Below are positions 35,111 through 46,789 of a DNA stretch of 64,000 nt, in pieces. A program made the position numbers and the translations under genes. The stretch is from positions 1,411,470,894 through 1,411,534,893 of the forward strand of contig OY856412.1 of assembly GCA_963693085.1 (NCBI GenBank), given 5' to 3'. How positions within the stretch are numbered: position 1 is the first letter of the stretch; the number at the start of each line of letters is the position of its first letter. The notes beneath the pieces are model-generated. The model was given only the letters and a program-made list of their open reading frames with translations. It was not told the DNA's origin and made no database searches. Source of the DNA: Alisma plantago-aquatica. Lineage: Eukaryota; Streptophyta; Magnoliopsida; Alismatales; Alismataceae.

Positions 35111-37349
35111 TCACATTCCCCAGGGCTCATGCCCAAACTATGGGTGGTTGTACTCATGTACACTACATTAGTTAATTAGTCATTTGCATCATCATGCTAG
35201 AAGAATTTATATGGCAGATTTAAGCAATTAAAAACTTTCCAAGTGGGGGTCCAAGACCCTAGAATTATTGAAGTAAACATACTAAACAAGAAATGGGGAA
35301 ACTAGTGTATAGGCTCATGCCTTATTGGGAAATTAGGTTTGGATAAAATTCCCAACTTAGGGTTTAGAATGCACATACCTCACTTGAGATTCCTTGAGAA
35401 GACTTTTCACCAATTGAATGTGGCCAAAGTCACTTTTACCCTAGATGCAAGTTTTCATCACATATATTAGGGTTTTGTAATAATTTGAGTGTAGAAACCC
35501 TAATTTTGGACAATCTGAATAAACCATCAATTTTGGACTTGAAAACTAGACCAATCAATTTTTATATTTTTCTAATTAGGAAAACATATTTGATGAGTTA
35601 ATTTGGAGTTAAAATAAATTAATTATACATTTTAGGGCTTTTTAATTAAACATTTTACTTCCTTGAAAAATCTTCCTTAAAAACTTGGAAATCAGGTTCG
35701 ATGAATATTTTTATTGAATATGGTTTATTTTTCTGATTCCATAGCATATTTAGTTATATTTTTCTGATGAATGAGTAGTTAGTTATGATTTTTCTAAAAT
35801 TGACAAATAAGAATATTTGAAAATGTAGGAAAAAGGTTTACGAAAAGAATTGGCACGGAGGCCGGGCCCACCCTGACTTAAGCCAATCATGCATGGCCAG
35901 GTAGCGGGTCTACGCTCGCGTGACTCCGGTCAGAAGCGACTAAGCGAAAGGGAAAAATGACCAAAATGCCCTCAGGTGGAAAATCAAAGAAAAGGGTGAG
36001 CGAGGGTGGAATGGAGAATTCAGTGGGGGGATTCATCCCTTAGATCACACTGTTCCATAGCATTGAGTTGCAAGCAACAACTTACCCCGAAAATGGGCAA
36101 ACTCGTGAATCGCGACCAAAGTTCAAACAAATAGCAGAGAAATGAAGACGAGGAGATGAAGGACTTACCTAGGTCTTTAATTTCTATGTTGGTGTCACCG
36201 AGGATCAGCTAGGAGCATCACAAGGCTCGGAAAGCAAACTATAATCATGGTGGCTAGGCGAGAAGGTTGCTAGCAATTAGAACGAGGAAGTGATTGCTCT
36301 GGTGTCGACGAAGGCGAGGAGGTTCATATATATAGGTGAGGTGATAAACTGAGGTGAAACAAGGGTGGAGGTGAGAGAGCTCTGAATGGTGATTTGGGCA
36401 TTTCACGTATGGTGTGCCTCAATGAACGAGTAATGGATCACACAAAATGGCATGGAACAACAGATCTAAAGGCAAAGAAATCAAGCAAAATGGTGGAGAT
36501 TCGATCAAGAAACTGATCGAGGAATAACCACTGTGCAAACGCCTCTGACTCATGAAATCATTGAGGTAGAAGACAACCTTTGGGCCATCGTATCATGAAT
36601 CTAATGGTCGGGAATCATGCATGCCATTTGATTACATGGGAGTAACACATGACAACAATTAAATGCTGAGACTTTAGGTTAATTGCGAGATATAAATGAA
36701 ATCATATTAAAATCTTAACAAAACGTTAGTCAATTCGTTTAAAATTGATTTGAGGAGTCAAACATTGACCAATTAATCCTAAATTTGAACCATAGGCCCA
36801 TATAAATGTCTAGAATATTCCTATGCCTTTAAACCTCATTTTTATTCACTTTTTGTCTCTTAATCACCATATTGGTCATTAATGTGTTTATAATGTATAA
36901 GAAAATTGAGTTAATATGAAAAAGTTTTTTCCCATTAATTCTTGAACAAAAAATTGAGGTGGTCATCCCACATGAACTCAAAGGTCATAAATTAATATAA
37001 TATTCTCTTTTTTATGTTTTATTTTCCTTTTATGAGGAGAGAGGTAATGTAAGGTGATTATGATCCTCATTTACTACTTTTATTTACATTTTGTCTTATT
37101 TCTAACTTTATTTAATAATGATCTCGTTTTTGTGGACATTTGCAACATAACTCTTGACACAATATTAATTGAGGTAATTGTGATCTAACCCTTATGTTTG
37201 CATGCATATTTACTCCAAACCACTAAATTTCTACAAACTCAACATTAAGGACAAATTGATAAGAAAAATAGGATAACTCTAAGAATGGGATGCGATTTCA
37301 ATTGCATTGAGATTCAATTTGTTACATCATGTATCCATTATTATATGCC
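35111..37349. other. AT-rich interval with a minus-strand LTR-like promoter segment
   Basis: No gene was recognised. 35850-36560 is richer in G and C. It contains 'tcatatatataggtgaggtg' (from 36325), which on the minus strand is a TATA-like box preceded by CT-rich sequence. This suggests an old LTR or promoter fragment, though no terminal repeats could be paired. 36640-37240 is plain AT-rich DNA. Confidence 0.3.
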
Positions 37350-38300
37350 ACTTACCTATGCATCCTATGTATGTGATTCTCTGGGATCCAAATTATGTTG
37401 GTAGTGATATCTACAATCATATTATGATTTCACAAATAATGATTTTTGCCTAGCAAGACTTCATTGCCATCCAAGTCACTAGAGAAGTTGGAGAACAACT
37501 TGAACCTATATGTAATATCTAGATTGAATCAGATACATGGAGATGTCATGATCTTAATGTTCAATCTTTGTTCCTTGATCTAGAGTATAGTAGTTGAGAT
37601 ACATTTGATCTCAACATCATATGTTGACTCACATGAGCAAGGACATGGATTTCATAGTCTCACTCATTAGGTGGCTGAGATATCACTCTTATAGGAGTGA
37701 CTACTTCCATCTACATCACTCACAATAAATCACACGTTTCACAATACACCCAAGCACTACTAGTATAGAAACTCTTATTCAAGGTCACATTGAGTAGAGT
37801 TAAAGCACAACAAAAAATTTGTGATCATTGTAATCTCTCTAGGTCTAAGGACCACAATCACCACGATCACATGTGATATGATTCAGATTGAAATTTATGG
37901 CTCTATGTATCATACTCAAGGTGGGTTTGTATATTACACTTGTTCATAACAAGTACCTATGTGTTTTAATTGATGTCAAATATCATGACTAATGAGATAT
38001 AATTACCAATCAATGCATGTACTAGTCTCAATGTATTATTTTGTCCTTATTTCCACAATTAATCTAACTAGGGACTGATACAAGAATGGATACTCTTAGA
38101 ATGCACATGAATTCATGTTTAGGTCCTCATCCCAAAATAACATGTCGTTGAGTCATTCATTCTTAGGACATTATTACATTTATTCATTATTTCATATTGA
38201 AGCAAACATAGTAATTAGAATTGCCTTTATTAATAATCAACTCAATTACAAATTGTGCCATTTCAATCATCATATGACTGGCTCTCAGGGCATACCAACA
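37350..38300 (-). mobile_element. Diverged fragment of the Copia LTR family
   Basis: The segment follows the LTR at 16051-18270 collinearly, with many changes. Shared phrases include 'gttggagaacaactt' (37490), 'caagtacctatgtgtttt' (37948), 'atcatgactaatgagat' (37981) and the terminal 'ggctctcagggcataccaaca' ending at 38300. The left part of the LTR is missing or unrecognisable. An imperfect ATGTAT microsatellite follows at 38301-38331. Confidence 0.75.
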
Positions 38301-38700
38301 TATATGTATATGTATATGTAAATGTATATGTACTTGTTTCTGTGCATATCACAAAGACACACCACTTGTTGATTCATTTATATTAAATATTCTAATCATT
38401 TTTATCCTACAAGCAATTAATTTTGCAAGTTGTTATATCATATCACAAGGACATGGGTCTAACCTCATGGTTTCCCCACATCTTGTAGGTGATCAGTAGT
38501 ACAATCCAACCTTTGATGAAGAGGAACCTCTATTCAAGGGTCAGTAGAGCTTGTAGGTTGGTAGTGGGACTTAGTAGAGTCCTAGATTCGTCCTTATACT
38601 CTTAATTGTAGGCAAGGGGGTTTGTTTGTCTGTATCATAACTCATGATTTTCTATTTGTATGTCTTGCATAATGTACATGTTGTAAACAAGACATATGTT

Positions 38701-38856
38701 TGGGATTAAGAGAGGCTTTCTCTCCCCCTCTCCCACACCCGTGGCGGAGGTGAATGCCCGGGAGGGTGATAAATCAAGGCGGCAACTGGGATTCGAACTT
38801 GGGTCCCTTTATGAGGGACACCATGCTTGACCACTTGAGCCACTCCTGATCGGCAG
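38701..38856 (-). mobile_element. tRNA-derived SINE
   Basis: The segment is flanked by a 13-bp direct repeat 'caagacatatgtt' (38688-38700 and 38857-38869). On the minus strand it reads an A-box-like TGGCTCAAGTGGT and a B-box-like GTTCGAATCCC at tRNA-like spacing. A C/G-rich body and a 3' tail ending 'cctctcttaatccc' follow. At 156 bp it is the size of plant SINEs transcribed by RNA polymerase III. The B-box is intact, so the promoter may have been active at insertion. Family not named. Confidence 0.88.
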
Positions 38857-38869
38857 CAAGACATATGTT

Positions 38870-40054
38870 GTTTATAGGGTGTGATGACGATCACTAAACT
38901 TTTGCAATGTTACCTATTTTTATATGAATAGAAAGTGGCTTGTTTTTACAAAGTATCTTGTGGATATGTTTGGGTTTTTATTCAATTTTTTTATGTATCT
39001 TTCGGTAATGATTATATATTAGTTCTTGATCTGTGTGTTTCTTTGAGTCATCTCCTTTTTTTGTAGTGGTTTGACATAGAAGAGGTAGATAAAGGAAGAA
39101 GAAAGGATAAAAGACTATCAACCTTAGAGGGTTTCAGCTAGGCTTTCAATTCTTGAGATGTGTTTCACGTTTCCTACCATTTCTTTCAGAAATAGCATCT
39201 TCGATTGCCACGACTCAGTGTTTTGTATCGGAGTAGAAAGGTACTGATTAAACAAAGCTATATTTCAAATTTCATGGGATTTTTTTAAGGATATCTTGAT
39301 GTATTAGCATTTTCTTGATTGGTTGCACAAGCGGCATTGGTCGAAGCTACATCAACCCACTTGATGAAGTGCGGGTCCAAGTGTTGATCTAAGCACCCAT
39401 AAACACTATATTTTGACCTACTTTGAATGGTGTAGGAGGTCAAAGCATGCTATAAGGGGTCAAAGTGGCCAATCAAAGTGCACTAGTTGTGATCAATGTG
39501 GATCACTTCTATCAAAGCGACTGGTCAAAGCAGTTTTTTGATCAAAATGGCATGTCCAAGCAGTTCACCTTTGATCAAAGAGGCCAATTAGTCAATCATA
39601 GTATTCCACTTCACAATCTTGTAATCAATGCGATCCACTCATAGATCAATGCAATCATCACATTGATTGAAGATATGCATTTTTAGGCTAGAAAAGAGTT
39701 TTCACACATTCATCTACAAACATTTGTTCTATTATTTTGACATGATTTTGAGCTATAATTAATATATAATAGAATATATTATTGAGTTTGCCAAATTGAA
39801 TATTTAAGATATATTTACATATTAATCAAGATAATATTACTAAAAGAAGCTACCAAGACTAGAAAATAATATTTACAATATCCATAACCCTATGTTTACC
39901 TGATAAGTTTTGGTAGGGTTATCATAAACTGAAGGGGTAGTTATGCTCTACTGTAACAATTTCCAGGTATACATATATATCAAAACGAAAATAAGTAGGC
40001 CAGTTCTTAGCAATATTAGATCAATATAGTTATTTAGAGAGGACTAGGTAGATA
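38870..40054. other. Intergenic stretch, nothing recognised
   Basis: It contains short dispersed phrases around 'gatcaaagtgg' between 39420 and 39660. No open frame, domain or paired termini were found. Confidence 0.4.
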
Positions 40055-41884
40055 GTATGTGTGATACACTGATCGAACAAAACATCACTCACTAGGTGGA
40101 AGAAATCATTAGCAGCGGATTACTGAAAATCACTAAAAATTAAAACCATTTACAAAGAGATCCATACACTGGATAACTCTTTCAAAAAGAACCAAAGTAA
40201 TTCAATTACATTCTGGTTCACAAGTACATATCTTGTGCCATTCCTTCTCGAGGATTACAAGCATCAACTGCCATGTTTAAAACTATACACAAGCATCATA
40301 AAAACATTGAGGTATCAAGACAAAATCTCAGATCGATTCATTAAACTAACTACTGACTCCGAGGACCTGAGAGTATAGAGACGACACATAGGACTCTATA
40401 TATAAGACATGACAACCAATGTCTCCACCTGAGAATTCACTGCAGTCCCTGCTACTGTTGCTACTCTTCGCCTACTGTAGAGTTTCTGCCTCTTCCTCCA
40501 CGTCTACCTAAAAAGTGTTGGTGACCAACGGAGTGAGACCCATGTCCCAGCGAGAGATATAACTCTCCACCAAAACATTATTATTGCATTTTAATAAGAT
40601 AAAACTGAACAGAGGAATCATAAATGTTTAACAATAGATAATTCATTGTTTAAACAGATTAGAGTAATATTTATTTTCAAAGCATTTTAGCTATGATTGA
40701 TACAACATCATATTATTTATTTAATAAGGAATATGAATAATATGTATAACATTTATCCATCTAGGATATGTTAAGAAAGATAACATCAACCAATGATTTT
40801 CGTATTTCAACCTTAAGAAAATACACTACACGGCTGATTACATTTTACAATCATACTTAAGCCCTGAGAAGATGAGGTGTACCGCTCATACTCCAACCGA
40901 CCACAATTACGGAAAGCATCGGTACCACACAAGGTCAATGGAAGATCCAGACTCTAAGACCTCATCCTTCTCAGTCAGTATGAGATTATTCAGCAGAGAC
41001 ATCACGTGTCAAACTACAATTATCTGGCCATGGTATATTGGCATCTTCGCTATATATAGAGTTATAGCCTGCAACATATACTCTCTTCAGGGTTATGGCC
41101 CATAGCCAATGCTTGGTATCATATCATGGAGTCATGGCCTGTAGACATACTCATACTGGGGTATGGTCCATAACCAATCCTGTATATAGGGTATAGCCCG
41201 CAGCCATTCCTATAGGGCATGAGGATATAATTGCCCAATTAACCCCACATATTCAAAAATATTCGCTCTGAGTTTAACTCATTTCACCATTCAGCAAATT
41301 CTGACGCTGATGGATCTGTGGTCAGGGCAACTACATTATATGATATCACTTGATTAATTAAGTGTATTACCATATTCTTTTAGCATCAACAAGTTTCCAA
41401 ACATTAGTTATTATATTAGTTGCTAGAAAGAATGTGTAATACTTCCATCAAGTACTGTTCAAACCTTTAATAAAGCATTGGAATCTCAATCCCTCATCTC
41501 ATTAGGGGTATTCTCATCCCTTAATAAACTCATCATTATGATAATAGAAAATGGGTATTCAAACCCTCAGTTCAATCATAGAACAATCATTACCATTTAT
41601 CAGGTAACTAATACCTTCAAGTCGTCTAACCAAGGTAAACATGATACTTGCTACACAAGCATCTCACATGGCTCTTGAAGCCCATTTCATCTCTTGTTAC
41701 CTCTCACTAGGCAACAAAGCATGCTATTGCTCACAAGGTCCATTAACAATAATAAATGAAACATCATAGCTCATACCTGGCTATGCTCATCATCTCATGA
41801 TACCTGCATGGTTAGTACACTTGATAACAGTTATATCAATTACATTTTAGCACCATGCTATACAAAGTAACACCACTTATACCC

Positions 41885-42320
41885 TTATTAGGGTTAGGGT
41901 TTCCCAATTCATATCAATCAAGGTTACTCATCCCCTTACACAATTTAGGGCTAGGTTTTCAAATTAGGGTTTCATAATACATAGCATCACCCTAGATTAG
42001 GGTTTCATATCACATTACCCTGTATCAGGGTTTCACATTACATTCATACCTTGAATTAAGGTTTCTTATAACATTTCCCTAAAATTAGGGTTTCATGTAG
42101 CTTTACCCAAAATTAGGGTTTTCATGAAGCATTCCCTTAAATTAGTGTTTTTCATTAAAATACCCTGAATTAGGGTTTCTCATATCATTACCCTGAATTA
42201 GGGTTACACCATCATCCTATATTAGGGTTTCACCTAGCTTTACCTTAAATTAGGGTTAGAACTCATCAACCTTCTCGATTAGGGTTTCATGATCTCATCA
42301 TCATGGATCAAACCCTAATT
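41885..42320. repeat. Telomere-like TTAGGGTTT words inside the long LTR
   Basis: About 15 occurrences of 'attagggttt' or close variants lie at irregular spacing of about 25-35 bp, separated by 'catatcattaccctga'-like text. The complementary AAACCCTAA words occur in copy 1 at about 32160-33200. The spacing is not the uninterrupted 7-bp unit of plant telomeres. Confidence 0.75.
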
Positions 42321-42889
42321 ACATATTTTATTCATGTTGAAAGTGTTGAAGATTAATCACTACATGATTATCACTCATGTATAAGTTCCTCTCTCTCATC
42401 CTCTCTAGGAGGTTAATTACTCTAATCTTGATTAAATCAACTTGAATGAAGAGTTGACATAGTGTATTAAGTCATTGCTTCCATAATCATCAAAGGTTAA
42501 AAACTCAAATGGTACTAATCACTTAAGTACCTTGAAGGTACAACCATTATAATTACCTTTGATAAACATCATCAACAATCATGGGGTTAATTGTACTGAC
42601 ATGGTTTGAATCAATTATACCTTCAAATGTTTTTGGGGTATTATACCCTTAAATGGTCTTGAAGTACTTTGAACTTAACGGTCTTGAAGATCGTTAGACC
42701 TTAAATGGTCTTGGTCCCAAAACCTTCAATCGGTCTTAAGACTGTTAGACCATCAAACGGTCTTGACTTCAAAGTCCTTAAACAATTTAAGACTGTTTGA
42801 ATAAAATATAATTAATCCCAAACAGTTTTGAAACCATTTAGACCTCCAAACGGTCAACTCCTTCAAACGGTCAAAGTACCCAAACAGTT

Positions 42890-43175
42890 TTGAAGTTCAA
42901 TTTACCCATTCGATCTTGAGATCCATTACCTATTCGGTTTTGAACTCAATTACCCATTCAATCTTGAAGTCAATTACCCATTCGGTCTTGAACTCAATTA
43001 CCCATTTGGTTTTGAAGTAAATTACCCATTCGGTCTTAGGTTCAATTATCCATTCGGTATTGAAACCGAATCAACTCAATCGGTTTTGAAACCAAATCAA
43101 CTCAATCGGTTTTGAAACCGAATCAACTCAATCGGTTTTGAAACCAAATTAGCACAATCGGTTTTGAAAACTGTT
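42890..43175. repeat. Minisatellite of about 25 bp (CAATCGGTTTTGAAACC)
   Basis: About ten tandem units occur. The left half is built on 'acccattcggtcttgaa' and 'tcaatt'; the right half on 'caatcggttttgaaaccgaa' and variants. The unit is partly palindromic, like the repeat in copy 1. Confidence 0.85.
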
Positions 43176-44578
43176 TTCCCATTCCTATGTTGAGGTGTGT
43201 GCTTAATATGACATCATAATCTTCAAGCTTGAAACCTTCAAAATCCATTGTGATTTTTGTGGTGAATTCAACAACCAATCAAAAGGAAATCTGAAAGTAA
43301 AGGAGGAATCAACATATGATAAAGGAATGAAATCAATAACAATGTTTAAGGGTTCAAGTTATATAACCCACCTTCAAAATTGAATCCAAGCTTCACGCTT
43401 CACGTTCTTAATGGTGAATGAAGCTTCCTCAACTTCCCAAGGCTTGTCCTCAAGTATTTGAGTGAAATGAATGGCTAAGGTTGAAGATTGAATGAAGAAA
43501 AGAAGAAATTAAGCATTGAATTTTGATTTCCACCATGAAATCAAGGTTGAAGATGACTATGGAGCTTACCTACAGGTTGGGGCACGTCCTCCTATTTCTC
43601 CTAAGATCCCTAGTGTTTGACGAAAGCAAGGAAAATAAAAAGGAATCGAAAAAACCTTTCATGTGGGTTGAAAATGGGATGTATATAAGGGAATTTCAAT
43701 GGGAGAGAAAGTGATAAATAATTCCTTCAATTCCCAAAATTGGTGCCACATAATCCCCTCCATCCCTTGAATATGAATCCATCTCACCCAATTTGTAATT
43801 CCTCTTCATTATCTATAAATTAAAAGAAGACAAATTAAACACCTTAACCATTATAATAATAATATCCAAAATTGAGTGGATATTACTTTTCTTTTAACTA
43901 ATGTGAGTGGGGTCTCCACTCACTTTAGATATTTCGTTGCCTTTGCAAGTTACAAGGACGTCCATAATTATGTAATTTCAACCATCAAATTTTTGGTTGA
44001 AGGGCACTTCCATTAATATATTTATTTTTGCATTAAATTGAATTAGGGTTTCAATTATGATTAAATCTTGATTATTTTAATATCAAGATTCTCTCTCCTC
44101 CAAAGTGATTCAAATGAGATGCCCCTCTCATTTTCTTGTCTCTAATGGATACCAAGAAATATTAGGGACTCTCTAAAAGTGGTATTTTGTATATTGAACC
44201 CTATGTTTTGGGTAAATTGCACATTACACCAAAACTAGATTTTAATGCACAAACATTGCTCAATAAGCTCTTTCTAGGTGCTCAGGCTGTCACAAGCCAT
44301 ATCTCTGCATCATTTTCATTCTTATGATGCTTCAACACTTGAGGAACATTTTATCATGTAACATTTGCAAGTTAACCCCTCAACTTGGGTAATTTGCACT
44401 TTAGTCCAAAACAAGCAAAACTGTATTTCAACATTATTCAAAAAGGACTAAAATTGAAACATAAGTTCCTCTTGAACCTTAATTACTTTTCAAAAGATAA
44501 GATCAAGCATATAATTATCTTTCTTAAACAAAACATCTAGGGTTAAAGCATAACCCAGGTCAGGGATGTTACAGTATG

Positions 44579-46400
44579 TGGTCTATTATTCTTCCTATGG
44601 TCACTGACACATGAGAAGAGGAACATAGAAGTTTGTATGACTTTGTATATGATGTAAATTCAATTCTAAAACTAGTTTGGTTTTGTTGCCATGTATGTAG
44701 TAATAAGTAGATATAGTTCTTTACCGTTTCTCTTTCAAGTTAGACATCATATAATTATGCAGAATATCTCGACTATTTGATGAAGAAATAGTTAAGACAT
44801 AACTCATTTAGAGTTAAAGAGAATGGTTAGTCCAATCCCACCCTTGACGTGTAATTTAACCTTAGTTAGTGGGTTTATGCCACATCATTCATGATCCAAG
44901 TTTCATGGAGGTTAAGCCCATGGGTTTTAATCCCATACAACAAACATATTCATGGGGCCACATTCTTGGAATTGTTGCACTTTACCATGGAAGGGATCCA
45001 TAATATCACCCAACTCTAGACAATCTTCCACCCACATGGGCTTGCTTCCAAATAGCCTTACATGGCGCCATGAGGTATGACCCTGAAATATTGTGCAATG
45101 TTGTGACACATGAAGGAGGAAGTTCGAATTTCTAAATTTGGTTCCATGCATGATGAATTTAGCTATGCCCCTTGGGGGTAGTACCACACATGTTAATAGA
45201 ATGTGGTGAGACACAATGGCATGTGAAGGAGGGAAATCTGTATACTATCTGATAAGACAACAAAACTGTTACTTATTTGTTTCTAAACTTACATAGAAAT
45301 CCTATTTTGCCCACATATAATGCCTTTAGTAAACCATAATCCCTTGAGGGTTTAACATCACTCTTTCTCATGTTCAAACTGGGTAATTTTACCATATAAC
45401 ACCCATGTTGCCATAGCCCCACAAACATAATTTTCTTCATAACTCTGGGTTGCAACATGATTGGAGGATATGAAGAGACCCATGGATATAGTGGAAATTC
45501 TAGACTCGTAAGTGCTATTGATGAAGTCATTCTCCTTTATTTATTTATTTATTTATTTATTTATTTCTCTCTCTCTCTAGCTTTCACGCATAGATATGCT
45601 CTACCACTTATATCTAGTTACTTCAAAATGGAGCTGTTAGTTACTTAGTTTTGGAACTTGGGATTAGCTCGATGGATTATCTATTATGCAATTGAGTTTT
45701 TTGATCTTCCAATGTATGCACCATGCATGGTTGGATGTATGGTATCATCTTACTACACGCTTTTGGATGTTGAACGACAAAGAGAGAGCTCAAGCTCAAT
45801 GGCATCCTTATAATTGTTCATGTTTTGGCGACACCAAGTAAGGAGTAGTGTGTGCCTGGGGATCCATATAGCTCGTTAGTCCTAGAGGTTTATCTTTGCT
45901 AGTTCATTTGCTAAGCATATCACTCCACCTTGGAACTGGGTTGGTATTATACGAGGCTCTCAAATAATCAATAAATAGGAACCCGAGCCTCAATTATATG
46001 ATAAGAATGACATTTTGATCAAAGCAAAGTTTTAAAATTCATGTATCACCACCATTTAAATTTATGTTATGCTATTATCGTCCTTCAACATTATTTTAGT
46101 CAGCTAGGAACGTCGTAGGTGATTCAATGCATGCTTCACAATCCTTGTAGAAACGACAAAGTTCATACTCAATATTCCTATCCTACAACCCACTTCCGAT
46201 AATTACTTGGGATATGTTTTGTAGAATGTAGTAGGATGACAAAGTGAGAATTGAATGTGCATTTTCACATTACGAACTCAGACAACTGTATCAGACTTAC
46301 TTATCGGGCAGAGAACTCGTTAAACTTAACGTGTGATACTAAAATTTTTTATATGTTGCTTACGCAGTTGGGAAAATGCTAAATCCGGTTTTGGACCAAA
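44579..46400. other. Interval upstream of the transporter gene
   Basis: No gene was recognised. A (TTTA)n microsatellite followed by (CT)n lies at 45537-45578. Minus-strand frames at 44927-45214 and 45273-45530 have no recognisable domain and sit in repeat-like text. The 300-400 bp before the transporter start become GC-rich and probably include its promoter and 5' untranslated region, but I could not pick a convincing TATA box. Confidence 0.4.
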
Positions 46401-46789
46401 CTAGAAACCGCGGTCACAAACAGTGGTCATCATTACTGCGAGCATACCATGGGTGATGGTCTCCTCCTCGCCGCCACAGGTAACCGTTGGATCTCGTCCT
46501 GCCATCTGATCTAATGTCTAATAAAACGGCTAGACTCTGCCTGCGCACTACTGCGAATCCAGTAGGCGCTAAACAGGTACAAATCCCAAGGTAAACGCGC
46601 CCACAACGGGAAAGCATATACATTTTCTTCAAACCCTGACCCATCCTTACTGCGATCAAGCTGCCGCGTGCTTTCCCTCTCTTCCCCGACTATCCCAGTG
46701 CCGCTGCTCGTCTTTCCTGCCAACCCCTCCAGCGACATCTGCGGTGTTCTTCGCTTCCGGTGCCGGCGACCCATCTATCCTCCACCCAC

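Larger units (their letters stand above)
40060..44573 (-). mobile_element. 4.5-kb long-LTR unit (probable solo LTR), copy 2
   Basis: The minus strand begins TGTAACATCCCTGACCTGGG and ends GATCAGTGTATCACA. A 5-bp direct repeat GTATG flanks it (40055-40059 and 44574-44578). It aligns in inverted orientation with copy 1 (29004-35105) at its 5' end, in the 'agcgagagatataactctcc' block (40547) and in 'tggatctgtggtcagg' (41309). The internal repeats have diverged: AATTAGGGTTTCAT words (41885-42310) and CAATCGGTTTTGAAACC units (about 42900-43175). No retroviral domain was seen. Different target duplications show that the two copies inserted independently. Confidence 0.8.

Noticed and set aside
29004..44573. 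One giant element with the two long units as its inverted termini
   Set aside because: Each unit has its own, different 5-bp target duplication (AGTAG; GTATG), so they are separate insertions.
45273..45530. 85-codon minus-strand frame with a protein-like start
   Set aside because: No family resemblance. It lies next to repeat-like text and a microsatellite, without splice partners or matching frames nearby.
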